In this document: piece by piece, positions 25,883 through 35,196 of the stretch | Position numbering within the stretch: the stretch's first letter is position 1 | Layout: every line of letters starts with the position of its first letter | Origin: Paraburkholderia heleia NBRC 101817 | GTDB lineage: Bacteria > Pseudomonadota > Gammaproteobacteria > Burkholderiales > Burkholderiaceae | DNA length: 64,000 nt | Assembly: GCF_000739775.1 (NCBI RefSeq) | Contig: NZ_BBJH01000036.1 | Location: 45,182-109,181 of the forward strand | Direction of reading: 5' to 3' | Notes under the pieces: model-generated | The model's database searches: none | Told to the model about the DNA's origin: nothing | Seen by the model: the letters and a program-made list of their open reading frames with translations, nothing else | Program-made: the position numbers and the translations under genes

Positions 25883-26533
25883 ATGAAGCTCGTAATCGGA
25901 GACAAGAACTATTCGTCGTGGTCGATGCGCCCGTGGGTGCTGCTCAGGCATTTCGGCATTGCGTTCGAGGAGGTGTTGATCGAGCTCGACGAGCCGGCCA
26001 CCAAGTCCTCGATCCTTGCGTTCTCGGCCTCGGGCAAAGTGCCGTGCCTCGTTGGCGACGACGGCTTTGCCGTGTGGGATTCGCTCGCGATCGCGGAAAC
26101 GCTCGCCGAGCGCTTCGCACAGCACGCGCTGTGGCCGCGCGACGCCAACGCGCGCGCCCGCGCCCGCAGCGTGAGCGCGGAGATGCATGCGGGTTTCGGC
26201 GAGCTGCGCAACCACATGCCGATGAACATCCGCAAAGTGAAGCCGGGCGCGGGAGCGACGCCGGGGGCGCTCGCCGACGTCGCGCGCATCGACGCGCTCT
26301 GGCGCGAGTGCCTCGCCGCGAGCGGCGGGCCGTTCCTGTTCGGCGAATTCGGCATCGCCGACGCGATGTACGCGCCGGTCGTCATGCGCCTGAACAGCTA
26401 CCAGCCGAAGCTCTCGCCCGAAGCGGCGGCGTACGCGCAGCGCGTGAGCGCACTGCCCGCGGTGGCCGAGTGGGTCGAGGCGGCGCGCCGTGAAACGCAC
26501 ATCGTCGCCGACGACGAACGCGACGACGAATGA
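25883..26533 (+). CDS. Glutathione S-transferase family protein
   Basis: A 216-residue protein with the two-domain GST layout. The thioredoxin-like domain starts MKLVIGDKNYSSWSMRPWVLLRHFGI, with the catalytic Ser/Tyr region in NYSSWSMRP, and continues to the cis-proline/SNAIL-like SGKVPCLV and DSLAIAETLAERF; the helical C-terminal domain runs from about residue 85. Such proteins conjugate glutathione or reduce mixed disulfides, but the substrate cannot be named. The stop overlaps the cca start by four bases (ATGA), implying coupling of the two genes. Confidence 0.88.
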   Translation: MKLVIGDKNYSSWSMRPWVLLRHFGIAFEEVLIELDEPATKSSILAFSASGKVPCLVGDDGFAVWDSLAIAETLAERFAQHALWPRDANARARARSVSAEMHAGFGELRNHMPMNIRKVKPGAGATPGALADVARIDALWRECLAASGGPFLFGEFGIADAMYAPVVMRLNSYQPKLSPEAAAYAQRVSALPAVAEWVEAARRETHIVADDERDDE

Positions 26534-27771
26534 AGATCTATGTCGTAGGCGGAGCGATCCGCGACGCGATGCTCGGGCTGCCCGTGCGCGACCGCGACTA
26601 TGTCGTGGTGGGGGCGACGCCCGAGCAGATGGCCGCGCAGGGCTATCGTCCGGTGGGCAAGGACTTTCCGGTTTTTCTGCATCCCGACACGCACGAGGAG
26701 TACGCGCTTGCGCGCACGGAGCGCAAGACGGCGGCGGGCTACCACGGCTTCCAGTTCTACTACTCGCCCGACGTGACACTCGAGGAAGACCTTGCCCGGC
26801 GCGATCTCACCATCAATGCGATGGCGCAGGAAATGCAGCCGGGCGGCGTGCTCACGGGAGACGTCGTCGATCCGTTCGGCGGCGCGCGCGACCTCGAAGC
26901 GCGCGTGTTTCGCCACGTGAGCGAGGCGTTTCTCGAAGACCCTGTACGCATTCTGCGCATCGCGCGCTTTGCCGCGCGTTTCGCCGATTTCACCGTCGCG
27001 CCCGAAACGCTCGAACTCATGCGCGAGATGGTCGCTTCGGGCGAGGTCGACGCACTCGTGCCCGAGCGCGTGTGGCAGGAAATCGCCCGCGGTCTCATGG
27101 AAGCCCGGCCTTCGCGCATGTTCGAGGTGCTGCGCGATTGCGGCGCGCTCGCGCGCGTGCTGCCCGAGGTCGACGCGCTGTGGGGCGTGCCGCAGCGCGC
27201 CGACTATCACCCGGAAATCGACACGGGCGTGCACGTGATGATGGTGATCGACCATGCGGCCGCGCAGGGCTACACGCTGCCGGTACGGTTCGCCGCGCTC
27301 ACGCACGATCTCGGCAAGGGCACGACGCCCGAGGAGGTGCTGCCGCGTCACATCGGCCACGAAGGGCGCAGTGTGGAGCTGCTCAAGCCGCTGTGCGACC
27401 GCCTGCGCGTGCCCAACGACTGCCGCGAGCTGGCGGTGCTGGTCGCGCGCGAGCACGGCAACGTGCATCGCGTGATGGAGATGGGCGCGGCGGCGGTCGT
27501 GCGCATGCTCGAACGTTGCGACGCGCTGCGCAAACCCGCGCGTTTTGCCGAGGCGCTGCAGGCCTGCGAAGCGGATTTGCGCGGGCGGCTGAACTGGGAG
27601 AACGCGCCTTATCCGCAAGCGGAGCGCCTGCGCGTGGCGCTCGTGGCCGCGCGCGGCGTGGATGCGGGGGCGATTGCGCGCTCGATCGAACGCGGCGGCG
27701 CCGGGAAGATCAAGGAAGCGGTGCACGAGGCGCGCGTGGCGGCGGTGGAAGGCGCGCTCGCTACGGCGTGA
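26530..27771 (+). CDS. cca: Multifunctional CCA-adding tRNA nucleotidyltransferase
   Basis: A 413-residue class II CCA-adding enzyme that builds and repairs the 3' CCA of tRNAs. The N-terminal palm starts MKIYVVGGAIRDAMLG, with the metal-binding Asp21 and Asp23 in VRDRDY; the LARRDLTINAMA block follows. The C-terminal HD domain (HVMMVIDHAAAQ...THDLGKG) marks the gammaproteobacterial/betaproteobacterial form, with added phosphatase and phosphodiesterase activity. The length matches E. coli Cca (about 412). It is convergent with DUF2905, with only 18 bases between the stops. Confidence 0.97.
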   Translation: MKIYVVGGAIRDAMLGLPVRDRDYVVVGATPEQMAAQGYRPVGKDFPVFLHPDTHEEYALARTERKTAAGYHGFQFYYSPDVTLEEDLARRDLTINAMAQEMQPGGVLTGDVVDPFGGARDLEARVFRHVSEAFLEDPVRILRIARFAARFADFTVAPETLELMREMVASGEVDALVPERVWQEIARGLMEARPSRMFEVLRDCGALARVLPEVDALWGVPQRADYHPEIDTGVHVMMVIDHAAAQGYTLPVRFAALTHDLGKGTTPEEVLPRHIGHEGRSVELLKPLCDRLRVPNDCRELAVLVAREHGNVHRVMEMGAAAVVRMLERCDALRKPARFAEALQACEADLRGRLNWENAPYPQAERLRVALVAARGVDAGAIARSIERGGAGKIKEAVHEARVAAVEGALATA

Positions 27772-27789
27772 TCCGTTGCGCGCGCCCGC

Positions 27790-27984
27790 TCACAGCGCGC
27801 GCACGATCAACGAAAGCGCCATCGAAAGCACCAGCGTCGACATGAACGGCAGCGGATATTCGCGGCCGAAAATGCGCAGGGTGATGTCGCCGGGCAGCCG
27901 CCCGATGCCGAGCTTTTTGAGCCACGGCTGGGCGCTCGAGAGAATCGCCACGGCGATGAAGGTGGTGAGGAACCAGCGGATCAT
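27790..27984 (-). CDS. DUF2905 family small membrane protein
   Basis: A 64-residue protein of the DUF2905 family. It has two hydrophobic segments (about residues 2-17 and 44-62) separated by the conserved loop LKKLGIGRLPGDITLRIFGREYPLPF. The function is unknown. It lies 18 bases from the convergent cca stop and starts 18 bases after the methyltransferase stop on the same strand, so it is probably cotranscribed with that gene. Confidence 0.88.
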   Translation of the reverse strand: MIRWFLTTFIAVAILSSAQPWLKKLGIGRLPGDITLRIFGREYPLPFMSTLVLSMALSLIVRAL

Positions 27985-28002
27985 GGTCGCGTGGCGTGAG
28001 CG

Positions 28003-29205
28003 TCAGAGGGTGTGGCTGCGGTCGCCGCGCGCGAACGCCGCGATGGTCTCGCCGATGCCGCGCGAAAACGCGATCACCTTGAACAGTTCGCCCATCTCGC
28101 TTTCCGAAACGAGTTTCTGCACCGCATTCGCGGCGGGCAGGAAGCGCTGCGCATCGCGCGGATCGATCTCGCCCAGCACCTCGGTAATGCCCGCGTTCAT
28201 CAGAAAGCGCGCCTGCGTGGTGTAGCCGAGCAGGTCCGCGCCCGCTTCGACGCCCGCTTCGGCAATGCCTGTGAATTCCACGTGCGCGGTGATGTCCTGC
28301 AAGCCGGGATAAAGGAACGGGTCGCCATGTGCGCGGTGCCGGTAGTGGCACATGAGCGTGCCTTGCACGCGCTGCGCATGGTAGTACTCGTGGCGCGGAA
28401 ATCCGTAGTCGATGAAGAACGCCGCGCCGCGCTGGAGCATCGCGCAAACCGTGCGCGTGAAGGCGAGTGCAGCTTCGTGCGTTTCGGTCACGTAGTCTTC
28501 GCTGCCTTCCACGCCCGCGAGCACGCTCTCGGGCCAGTTTGCGTCGCGCCCCGAGTTCGCCGGCTGATCGGAGAAAACGAAGGCGCCTGCTGCGTTTGCG
28601 CTCACGCCGCGCTCGTGCCAGACGGCGTCCTTGCGCGCGAAAAGACGCACCGGCATCGCGTCGAGCACTTCGTTGCCGATCACGACGCCTTCGAACTGCG
28701 CGGGCAGCGCATCGAGCCACGTCACGCGATCGGGCAGCGCCGGCGCGAGCGCCGCGAGGGTCTTGCGCTGGCGCTCGCGCAGCTCGCCCGACAGGTCGAC
28801 GATGGCGTAGGCGTCGAACGGCACGCCTGCGGCGTCGAGTGCGAGCATCACGCCCGCCGCGAGGCGGCCCGTGCCCGCGCCGAATTCCATCAGACGGCGC
28901 GTGCCGCTGGCGGCGAGCGCTTCGCCCACGGCGCGCGCGAGCGTCGCGGCAAAGAGCGGCGAAAGCTCGGGTGCGGTCACGAAGTCGCTGCCGTCATCGG
29001 CGAAGAGGCCGAACTTGCGTGCCCCGCCGCCGTAGTAGCCGAGTCCCGGCGCGTAGAGTGCGCGCTCCATGTAGCGGTCGAATGGGAGCCAGCCGCCCGC
29101 CGCCGCGATCTCGGCGCGCAAGGTGGCCGCGAGCGCCTCCGACTGCGCGAGCGCGATCGGCTCGGGAACAGGTAAACTATCGGGTTCGTGAGCTTTCGGA
29201 TTCAT
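28003..29205 (-). CDS. MidA/NDUFAF7-like SAM-dependent methyltransferase
   Basis: A 400-residue protein of the MidA/NDUFAF7 family (Pfam Methyltransf_28), protein-arginine methyltransferases whose mitochondrial member modifies a complex I subunit. The opening FDRYMERALYAPGLGYYGGGARKFG and the SAM-binding MEFGAGTGRLAAGVML are typical, as are VVIGNEVLDAMPV and FFIDYGFPRHEYYH. ATG 29205 is chosen; the frame is open further upstream, but that would overlap the divergent reductase gene. The two starts are 13 bases apart, so each promoter must lie within the other's coding sequence. A bacterial substrate is not known. Confidence 0.88.
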   Translation of the reverse strand: MNPKAHEPDSLPVPEPIALAQSEALAATLRAEIAAAGGWLPFDRYMERALYAPGLGYYGGGARKFGLFADDGSDFVTAPELSPLFAATLARAVGEALAASGTRRLMEFGAGTGRLAAGVMLALDAAGVPFDAYAIVDLSGELRERQRKTLAALAPALPDRVTWLDALPAQFEGVVIGNEVLDAMPVRLFARKDAVWHERGVSANAAGAFVFSDQPANSGRDANWPESVLAGVEGSEDYVTETHEAALAFTRTVCAMLQRGAAFFIDYGFPRHEYYHAQRVQGTLMCHYRHRAHGDPFLYPGLQDITAHVEFTGIAEAGVEAGADLLGYTTQARFLMNAGITEVLGEIDPRDAQRFLPAANAVQKLVSESEMGELFKVIAFSRGIGETIAAFARGDRSHTL

Positions 29206-29218
29206 CCCGGCATTGTAA

Positions 29219-30076
29219 ATGAGCGCAACTTCCGGCATCCGCCCGGCTGACGCCGACATGAGCGCATCCGGCGAAGGATCGCGCCCCGATTCTGAGGCAG
29301 AGGCGCCCGTCGTGCTGGTGACGGGCGGCGCGCGCCGCATTGGCCGCGAGTTCTCGCTCGGCTTTGCGGCGCGCGGCTGGGACGTCGCGGTCCATTACGG
29401 CGAGTCGCGCGAGGCCGCCGACGAAGTCGTCGCGCAGATCGCGGCCCTGGGCCGCCGGGCCGTGGCGCTGCACGCCGATCTCGGCGACGAAGCCCAGGTG
29501 GCGCGGCTCGTGCCGGATTGTGCGGCGGCGCTCGGTCGTCCTGCGTGCGTGCTCAACAATGCCTCGCGCTTTAGCGAGGACACGGCGCAGGATGTGGGCT
29601 ACACGAAACTGCTGCAGCTCATGGCGATCAACGTGGGCGCGCCGCTCGTGCTCTCGCGCGTGCTGTACGAGGCAACGCCCGAGGCGGCGGTGGACGACGA
29701 GACGCTGCGCCCGTGTGTGATCAACGTGCTCGACCAGAAGCTGTACAACATGAATCCCGACTATCTGTCGTACACGCTGACGAAGGCCGCGTTGCAAAAC
29801 GCCACCGTCGCGCTTGCCCAGGCGCTCGCGCCGAAGGTGCGCGTGGTGGGGCTCGCGCCCGGCCTCACGCTGCAGTCGGGCGACCAGACGCCGGAGAGCT
29901 TCGCCGCCGCGCACCGGGTCACGCCGCTCAAGCGTGCGTCGCGCCCCGCCGATCTCGTGGAAGCCGCGCTGTATCTCGCGCGGGCGACCGGCGTCACCGG
30001 CACGACGCTCGTCGTGGACGGCGGCCAGCACCTCGTCCCGCTGCCGCGCGACGTGATGTTTTTGACGGGCGGCTGA
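29219..30076 (+). CDS. Short-chain dehydrogenase, FolM/pteridine reductase-like
   Basis: A 285-residue SDR with a long polar N-terminal extension (an internal ATG at 29258 would shorten it by 13). The cofactor motif is VVLVTGGARRIGREF; the arginine-rich TGGARRIG and the NNASRF motif (in place of NNAG) are typical of pteridine/dihydromonapterin reductases (FolM, PTR1), which use NADPH. The catalytic pair sits in YLSYTLTKAAL (YxxxK). It lies 203 bases before folB, and FolB acts on the related dihydroneopterin, so a role in pterin/folate metabolism is likely. The gap to folB holds no separate gene that I can support. Confidence 0.85.
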   Translation: MSATSGIRPADADMSASGEGSRPDSEAEAPVVLVTGGARRIGREFSLGFAARGWDVAVHYGESREAADEVVAQIAALGRRAVALHADLGDEAQVARLVPDCAAALGRPACVLNNASRFSEDTAQDVGYTKLLQLMAINVGAPLVLSRVLYEATPEAAVDDETLRPCVINVLDQKLYNMNPDYLSYTLTKAALQNATVALAQALAPKVRVVGLAPGLTLQSGDQTPESFAAAHRVTPLKRASRPADLVEAALYLARATGVTGTTLVVDGGQHLVPLPRDVMFLTGG

Positions 30077-30279
30077 CGCCCAAACGCGAGTTGCATCGAG
30101 ATTTGCAACTAAATGCATAGCCCGCCGAGCGCAAGAGAACGAGCCCGCGGTGCTGACGAAGACAAAGGAACGCAAGCCGCCGCGCACGAGCGGTTTTGCA
30201 GACCGGCTGAACGACCCGCCGGGCGCGCCGCGCCGGCCTACGTGCGGGAGAACGCACGCTTTTATCGACTGGAACCTGT

Positions 30280-30675
30280 ATGTCCACCGTTTTGCTTCAC
30301 CCCCGGCTCGCCGATTGCCGCCGGCTTTTCCTGCGCGACTACGAAGTGCACATCAACATCGGCGTGCATGACTTCGAGAAGCGCGGCGAACAACGCGTCG
30401 TCATCAATATCGATCTGTTCGTGCCGCTCGCTTCGACCACGCCGCACGAGGACAAGCTGCGCGAAGTCGTGGATTACGACTTCATGCGCTCGACCGTTGC
30501 GCAGCGTGTGGGCCGCGGCCATATCCATCTGCAGGAGACGCTCTGCGACGATCTCGCCGCGGCGCTGCTTTCGCATGAACTCGTGCGCGCGGTGCGCGTC
30601 TCGACCGAGAAGCCCGACGTTTATCCGGACTGCGACGCGGTGGGCGTCGAGGTCTTTCGCATCAAAGAGGACTGA
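30280..30675 (+). CDS. folB: Dihydroneopterin aldolase
   Basis: A 131-residue FolB-type enzyme: converts 7,8-dihydroneopterin to 6-hydroxymethyl-dihydropterin and glycolaldehyde in folate synthesis. The typical core is LFLRDYEVHINIGVHDFEKRGEQRVVINIDLFV, with the catalytic-type Glu in the HLQETLCDDLAAALL region and the strand ending VRVSTEKPDVYPDCDAVGVEVFR. The length fits the family (about 120). It is three bases from ttcA, so the two are probably cotranscribed. Confidence 0.9.
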   Translation: MSTVLLHPRLADCRRLFLRDYEVHINIGVHDFEKRGEQRVVINIDLFVPLASTTPHEDKLREVVDYDFMRSTVAQRVGRGHIHLQETLCDDLAAALLSHELVRAVRVSTEKPDVYPDCDAVGVEVFRIKED

Positions 30676-30678
30676 TTC

Positions 30679-31650
30679 ATGAACGCCCCCGAAACGCTCC
30701 CCGTCGGCGAGGACGCCGCGACCGCAGAGACGGGCCGCCAGGCGCTCACGCGCCGCGAGCAGAAGGAAGCCTACGAAAACAACAAGCTGTTCAAGCGCAT
30801 CGTGCGTCAGGTCGGCCAGGCGATCGGCGACTACAACATGATCGAGAACGGCGACAAGGTCATGGTCTGCCTGTCGGGTGGCAAGGACAGCTACGCGATG
30901 CTCGACGTGCTGATGCGTCTGCGCGAGCGCGCGCCGATCGACTTCGACATCGTGGCCGTGAACCTCGACCAGAAGCAGCCGGGCTTTCCGGAGCACGTGC
31001 TGCCGGAGTACCTCGACCGTGTGGGCGTGCCGTACCACATCGAGAATCAGGACACGTACAGCATCGTCAAGCGCCTCGTGCCCGAGGGCAAGACGACATG
31101 TTCGCTGTGCTCGCGCCTGCGCCGCGGCATTCTGTACCGCGTGGCGGGCGAACTGGGCGCGACCAAGATTGCGCTCGGCCATCATCGCGACGACATGCTT
31201 CAGACGCTGCTGCTGAACCTGTTCTACGGCGGCAAGCTCAAGGGCATGCCGCCCAAGCTGCAGTCGGACGACGGCAAGAATGTCGTGATCCGGCCGCTTG
31301 CCTACGTGAAGGAAACCGATCTCGAGAAGTACGCGGTGCTGCGCGAATTCCCGATCATTCCGTGCAACCTGTGCGGCAGCCAGCCGAACCTGAAGCGCGC
31401 GGAGATGAAGGCGCTGATCCGCGAGTGGGACAAGCGCTTCCCGGGCCGCGTGGAGAACATGTTCAACGCGCTCGGCAACGTCGTGCCCTCGCACCTCATG
31501 GACACGGACTTGTTCAACTTCGCGGACCTGCGCGCGACGGGCGTGGCCGATCCGGCCGGCGATATCGCGTTCGACGAGGAACCGTGCGCAACCGACCCGG
31601 CGCTTGCGCAAGGCACGGCGATCAGGTTCACGCCGTTCGACGATCTCTAA
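30679..31650 (+). CDS. ttcA: tRNA 2-thiocytidine(32) synthetase TtcA
   Basis: A 323-residue TtcA, which makes 2-thiocytidine at position 32 of tRNA using ATP and a [4Fe-4S] cluster. The PP-loop MVCLSGGKDSYAML is intact, and the cluster cysteines are visible as two CxxC motifs, CSLCSRLRRG and CNLCGSQPNLKR. HHRDDMLQTLLLNLFYGGKLK is also typical. It starts three bases after folB and is followed by a strong terminator at 31687-31719. Confidence 0.96.
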   Translation: MNAPETLPVGEDAATAETGRQALTRREQKEAYENNKLFKRIVRQVGQAIGDYNMIENGDKVMVCLSGGKDSYAMLDVLMRLRERAPIDFDIVAVNLDQKQPGFPEHVLPEYLDRVGVPYHIENQDTYSIVKRLVPEGKTTCSLCSRLRRGILYRVAGELGATKIALGHHRDDMLQTLLLNLFYGGKLKGMPPKLQSDDGKNVVIRPLAYVKETDLEKYAVLREFPIIPCNLCGSQPNLKRAEMKALIREWDKRFPGRVENMFNALGNVVPSHLMDTDLFNFADLRATGVADPAGDIAFDEEPCATDPALAQGTAIRFTPFDDL

Positions 31651-31686
31651 AGCCGCGCGTTTCAAGCCGGCCCCGCGGTTTGTTCC

Positions 31687-31719
31687 AAACGCTCCGACCC
31701 CGCATCGGAGCGTTTTTTT
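31687..31719 (+). terminator. Rho-independent terminator after ttcA
   Basis: A perfect 11-base stem, AAACGCTCCGA (31687-31697) with TCGGAGCGTTT (31705-31715), has a CCCCGCA loop and a run of T residues. It closes the folB-ttcA unit. Confidence 0.92.
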
Positions 31720-31813
31720 GCTTCTGGCCGCCGGTCCGAAGAAAAGCAGTTGTAAAACAATGTTTTCCGGGCCACGAGGGCCCGCCTGGCCCGCGTGTCG
31801 GGGATATCCCGCA

Positions 31814-31822
31814 TGCTAAAAT
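31814..31822 (+). promoter_or_regulatory. Candidate extended -10 for glmU
   Basis: TGCTAAAAT has the TGnTANNNT form of an extended -10 element and lies 34 bases ahead of the glmU start. No strong -35 is visible, which is usual for extended -10 promoters. Confidence 0.4.
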
Positions 31823-31856
31823 CTGCCGCTTCATTCCTCATCCAGTCACCGATGCA

Positions 31857-33218
31857 ATGAACATCGTGATCCTCGCGGCAGGCATGGGCAAACGCATGCA
31901 CTCCGCGCTGCCGAAAGTGCTCCATCCGCTCGCCGGCAAGCCGCTCCTCTCGCACGTCATCGATACTGCCCGCACGCTGTCGCCCAGGCGGCTCGTCGTC
32001 GTGGTCGGCCATGGCGGCGAGGCCGTGCGCGAAGCCGTCGGCGCGCCCGACGTCCAGTTCGCGCTGCAGGCGCAGCAGCTCGGCACGGGCCACGCGCTCG
32101 CGCAGGCGCTGCCGCTGCTCGACGCGAACGTGCCCACGCTCGTGCTCTACGGCGACGTGCCGCTCACGCGCGCTTCCACGCTCAGGCGTCTTGTCGATAC
32201 CGCCGGCCAGAACGGCTACGGCATCCTCACCGTCACGCTCGACGACCCGACCGGGTACGGCCGCATCGTGCGCGGCGCGGCGGGCCAGGTGGAGCGCATC
32301 GTCGAGCAGAAGGACGCCAACGATGCCGAGCGCAAGATCGCCGAGATCAACACGGGCATCGTCGTGACGCCAACCGCGCCGCTCGCGGGCTGGCTCGCCG
32401 CGCTGAGGAACGACAACGCGCAGGGCGAGTATTACCTCACCGACGTGGTGCAAGCCGCGATCGCCGCCGGTCATCCGGCCGTGACCGCGCAGCCCGACGC
32501 AGCGTGGGAAACGCTCGGCGTGAACAGCAAGCAGCAGCTCGCCGAACTCGAGCGCGTGCATCAGCACAACGTGGCCGGGGCGCTGCTCGTGGCGGGCGTG
32601 ACGCTCGCGGACCCGGCGCGCATCGACGTGCGCGGCTCGCTCACCTGCGGGCGCGACGTGTTCATCGACGTGAACTGCGTGTTCGAAGGCGAGGTGACGC
32701 TGGCGGACAACGTGAGCGTGGGCCCGAACTGCGTGATTCGCAGCGCGTCGATCGGCGCGGGCACGCGCGTGGACGCCTACACGCATATCGAAAACGCGGC
32801 GGTCGGCGCGAACGCGGTGCTGGGGCCCTATGCGCGTCTGCGTCCCGGCGCGAAGCTCGCCGACGACGTGCATGTGGGCAACTTCGTCGAAGTGAAGAAC
32901 GCGAACATCGGCGTGGGCTCGAAGGCGAATCACCTGAGCTACGTGGGCGACGCGGATGTCGGCGCGGGCGTGAACATCGGCGCGGGCACCATCACCTGCA
33001 ACTACGACGGCGCGAACAAGCACCGCACGATCATCGAGGACAACGTGTTCGTGGGCTCGGATACGCAGCTCGTCGCGCCCGTGCGCGTGGGCCGCGGCGT
33101 GACCATCGCGGCGGGTACGACGGTGTGGAAGGACGTGCCGCAAGCCACGCTCGTGCTCAACGAGAAGACGCAGATTGTGAAGACCGGCTACGTTCGGCCG
33201 GTGAAGAAAAAGAACTGA
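31857..33218 (+). CDS. glmU: Bifunctional N-acetylglucosamine-1-P uridyltransferase/glucosamine-1-P acetyltransferase
   Basis: GlmU (453 residues) makes UDP-GlcNAc, the precursor of peptidoglycan and lipopolysaccharide. The N-terminal pyrophosphorylase starts MNIVILAAGMGKRMHSALPKVLHPLAGKPL (Rossmann-like loop LAAGMGKRM); the C-terminal left-handed beta-helix (from about residue 250) acetylates glucosamine-1-P and ends with NVFVGSDTQLVAPVRVG. The length equals that of E. coli GlmU (456). ATG 31857 overlaps a three-codon mini-ORF (ATG CAA TGA at 31852), which may be incidental. It is followed after 80 bases by glmS, so two steps of the pathway are clustered. Confidence 0.97.
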   Translation: MNIVILAAGMGKRMHSALPKVLHPLAGKPLLSHVIDTARTLSPRRLVVVVGHGGEAVREAVGAPDVQFALQAQQLGTGHALAQALPLLDANVPTLVLYGDVPLTRASTLRRLVDTAGQNGYGILTVTLDDPTGYGRIVRGAAGQVERIVEQKDANDAERKIAEINTGIVVTPTAPLAGWLAALRNDNAQGEYYLTDVVQAAIAAGHPAVTAQPDAAWETLGVNSKQQLAELERVHQHNVAGALLVAGVTLADPARIDVRGSLTCGRDVFIDVNCVFEGEVTLADNVSVGPNCVIRSASIGAGTRVDAYTHIENAAVGANAVLGPYARLRPGAKLADDVHVGNFVEVKNANIGVGSKANHLSYVGDADVGAGVNIGAGTITCNYDGANKHRTIIEDNVFVGSDTQLVAPVRVGRGVTIAAGTTVWKDVPQATLVLNEKTQIVKTGYVRPVKKKN

Positions 33219-33298
33219 ACGGTTGAAACCCGGCGCCGCTCGCGTGAAAGTGAAAGCGCGCGCGGCGCCCACGCCTCTCATTGCAAAGGATCGAATCC

Positions 33299-35125
33299 AT
33301 GTGCGGCATTGTCGGCGCGGTTGCGCTTCGTAATATCGTTCCCGTCCTGATCGAAGGACTGCGGCGCCTCGAATATCGCGGCTACGACTCGTGCGGCGTG
33401 GCCGTCGTGACGGCCGACGGCCCGCAGCGCGTGCGCAGCGTCGCGCGCGTGGCCGAGCTCGACGAGCAGGTGCGCGAGGCGCGCTTCGAAGGCGTGACCG
33501 GTATCGCGCATACGCGCTGGGCCACGCACGGCGCACCCACGGTGAACAACGCGCACCCGATCTTCTCGCGCGACACGCTCGCGATCGTGCATAACGGCAT
33601 CATCGAGAATTACGAGTCGCTGCGCGACATGCTGCGGGCGAAGGGCTACGAATTCGTTTCGCAGACCGACACCGAAGTCATCGCCCATCTGATCCACAGC
33701 CTTTATCAAGGCGACCTGTTCGCCGCCGTGCGCGCCGCCGTGCAGCAGCTCGCGGGCGCGTATGCGATCGGCGTGGTGCACAAGAGCCAGCCGCATACGG
33801 TGGTCGGCGCGCGCGCCGGTTCGCCGCTCGTGGTGGGTTATGGCAAGGGTGAGAATTTCATCGCGTCGGACGGCCTGGCCATTGCGGGCAGCGCGGAGCA
33901 CATCAGCTACCTGGAAGAAGGCGATGTGTGCGAGATCACGCTGGAAGGCGTGCGCATTGCCGATCGGGCCGGCAACCTCGTGACGCGCGAAGTGCGTGAC
34001 GTGCAGGCCTATGGCGCTTACGGCGGCGCGGTCGATCTCGGCCCGTATCGCCACTACATGCAGAAGGAAATCTTCGAGCAGCCGCGCGCGATCTCCGACA
34101 CGATTCCCGCCGATCTCGCCTTCGACCCCGTGCAGTTCGGCGAGAACGCGCTCGAAGTGTTCAAGGGCATCGACAGCATCCTCATTCTCGCGTGCGGCAC
34201 GAGCTACTACGCGGGCCTCACCGCGAAGTACTGGCTCGAATCGGTGGCGAAGATCCGCACCGATGTCGAAATCGCGAGCGAATACCGCTATCGCGAGTCG
34301 GTACCGAATCCGCGCGCGCTTGTCGTGACGATCTCGCAGTCGGGCGAAACCGCCGACACGCTCGCCGCGCTCAAGCACGCGCAGTCGCTCGGCATGGCGC
34401 ACACGCTCGCGGTGTGCAATGTGGCGACGAGCGCGATGGTGCGGCTCACCGCACTCAAGTTCCTCACGCACGCCGGGCGCGAGATTGGTGTGGCGTCGAC
34501 GAAGGCGTTCACGACGCAGCTCGTCGGCCTGTTCATTCTCGCCGTCACGCTCGGCAAGCTGCGCGGCCATGTGAACGCCGGACAGGAAGCGACGTACCTG
34601 ACGGAGCTGCGCCACCTGCCGGCGGCGCTCAACGGCGTGCTGGCGCTGGAGCCGCAGATCATCGCGTGGTCGCAGGAGTTCGCGCGCAAGGAAAACGCGC
34701 TGTTCCTCGGGCGCGGCCTGCATTACCCGATCGCGCTCGAAGGCGCGCTCAAGCTCAAGGAAATCTCGTACATCCACGCCGAGGCGTATCCGGCGGGCGA
34801 ACTCAAGCACGGTCCGCTTGCCCTCGTGACCGAGGCGATGCCTGTGGTGACGGTGGCGCCCAACGACGCGCTGCTCGAAAAGCTCAAGTCGAACATGCAG
34901 GAAGTGCGCGCGCGCGGCGGCCAGCTGTACGTGTTCGCCGATGCCGATACGCACATCACGAGCGAAGACGGCATCCACGTGATCCGCATGCCGGAGCATT
35001 ACGGGCTGCTCTCGCCGATCCTGCACGTCGTGCCGCTGCAACTGCTCGCGTATCACACGGCGTGCGCGCGCGGTACCGATGTGGACAAGCCGCGCAATCT
35101 CGCGAAGTCGGTGACGGTGGAGTGA
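33299..35125 (+). CDS. glmS: Glutamine-fructose-6-phosphate aminotransferase (isomerising)
   Basis: GlmS (608 residues) forms glucosamine-6-phosphate from fructose-6-P and glutamine, the first step towards UDP-GlcNAc. After removal of Met the N-terminal catalytic Cys is exposed (MCGIVGAV). The N-terminal glutaminase domain (about 1-240) carries RWATHGAPT and HNGIIENY; two SIS domains follow with CGTSYYAG and SQSGETADTLAAL, and the C-terminus ends DKPRNLAKSVTVE as in E. coli (609 residues). It follows glmU on the same strand. A terminator lies at 35163-35196. Confidence 0.98.
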   Translation: MCGIVGAVALRNIVPVLIEGLRRLEYRGYDSCGVAVVTADGPQRVRSVARVAELDEQVREARFEGVTGIAHTRWATHGAPTVNNAHPIFSRDTLAIVHNGIIENYESLRDMLRAKGYEFVSQTDTEVIAHLIHSLYQGDLFAAVRAAVQQLAGAYAIGVVHKSQPHTVVGARAGSPLVVGYGKGENFIASDGLAIAGSAEHISYLEEGDVCEITLEGVRIADRAGNLVTREVRDVQAYGAYGGAVDLGPYRHYMQKEIFEQPRAISDTIPADLAFDPVQFGENALEVFKGIDSILILACGTSYYAGLTAKYWLESVAKIRTDVEIASEYRYRESVPNPRALVVTISQSGETADTLAALKHAQSLGMAHTLAVCNVATSAMVRLTALKFLTHAGREIGVASTKAFTTQLVGLFILAVTLGKLRGHVNAGQEATYLTELRHLPAALNGVLALEPQIIAWSQEFARKENALFLGRGLHYPIALEGALKLKEISYIHAEAYPAGELKHGPLALVTEAMPVVTVAPNDALLEKLKSNMQEVRARGGQLYVFADADTHITSEDGIHVIRMPEHYGLLSPILHVVPLQLLAYHTACARGTDVDKPRNLAKSVTVE

Positions 35126-35162
35126 GGTTGTCGCGCGCGGTTTGCGCTGATTGCGCCGATTG

Positions 35163-35196
35163 AAAAGAGGGGATGCCATTGCGGCATCCCTTTTTT
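35163..35196 (+). terminator. Rho-independent terminator after glmS
   Basis: GGGATGCC (35170-35177) pairs with GGCATCCC (35183-35190) across an ATTGC loop, with A-rich bases before and a T-run after. It ends glmUS transcription. Confidence 0.92.
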
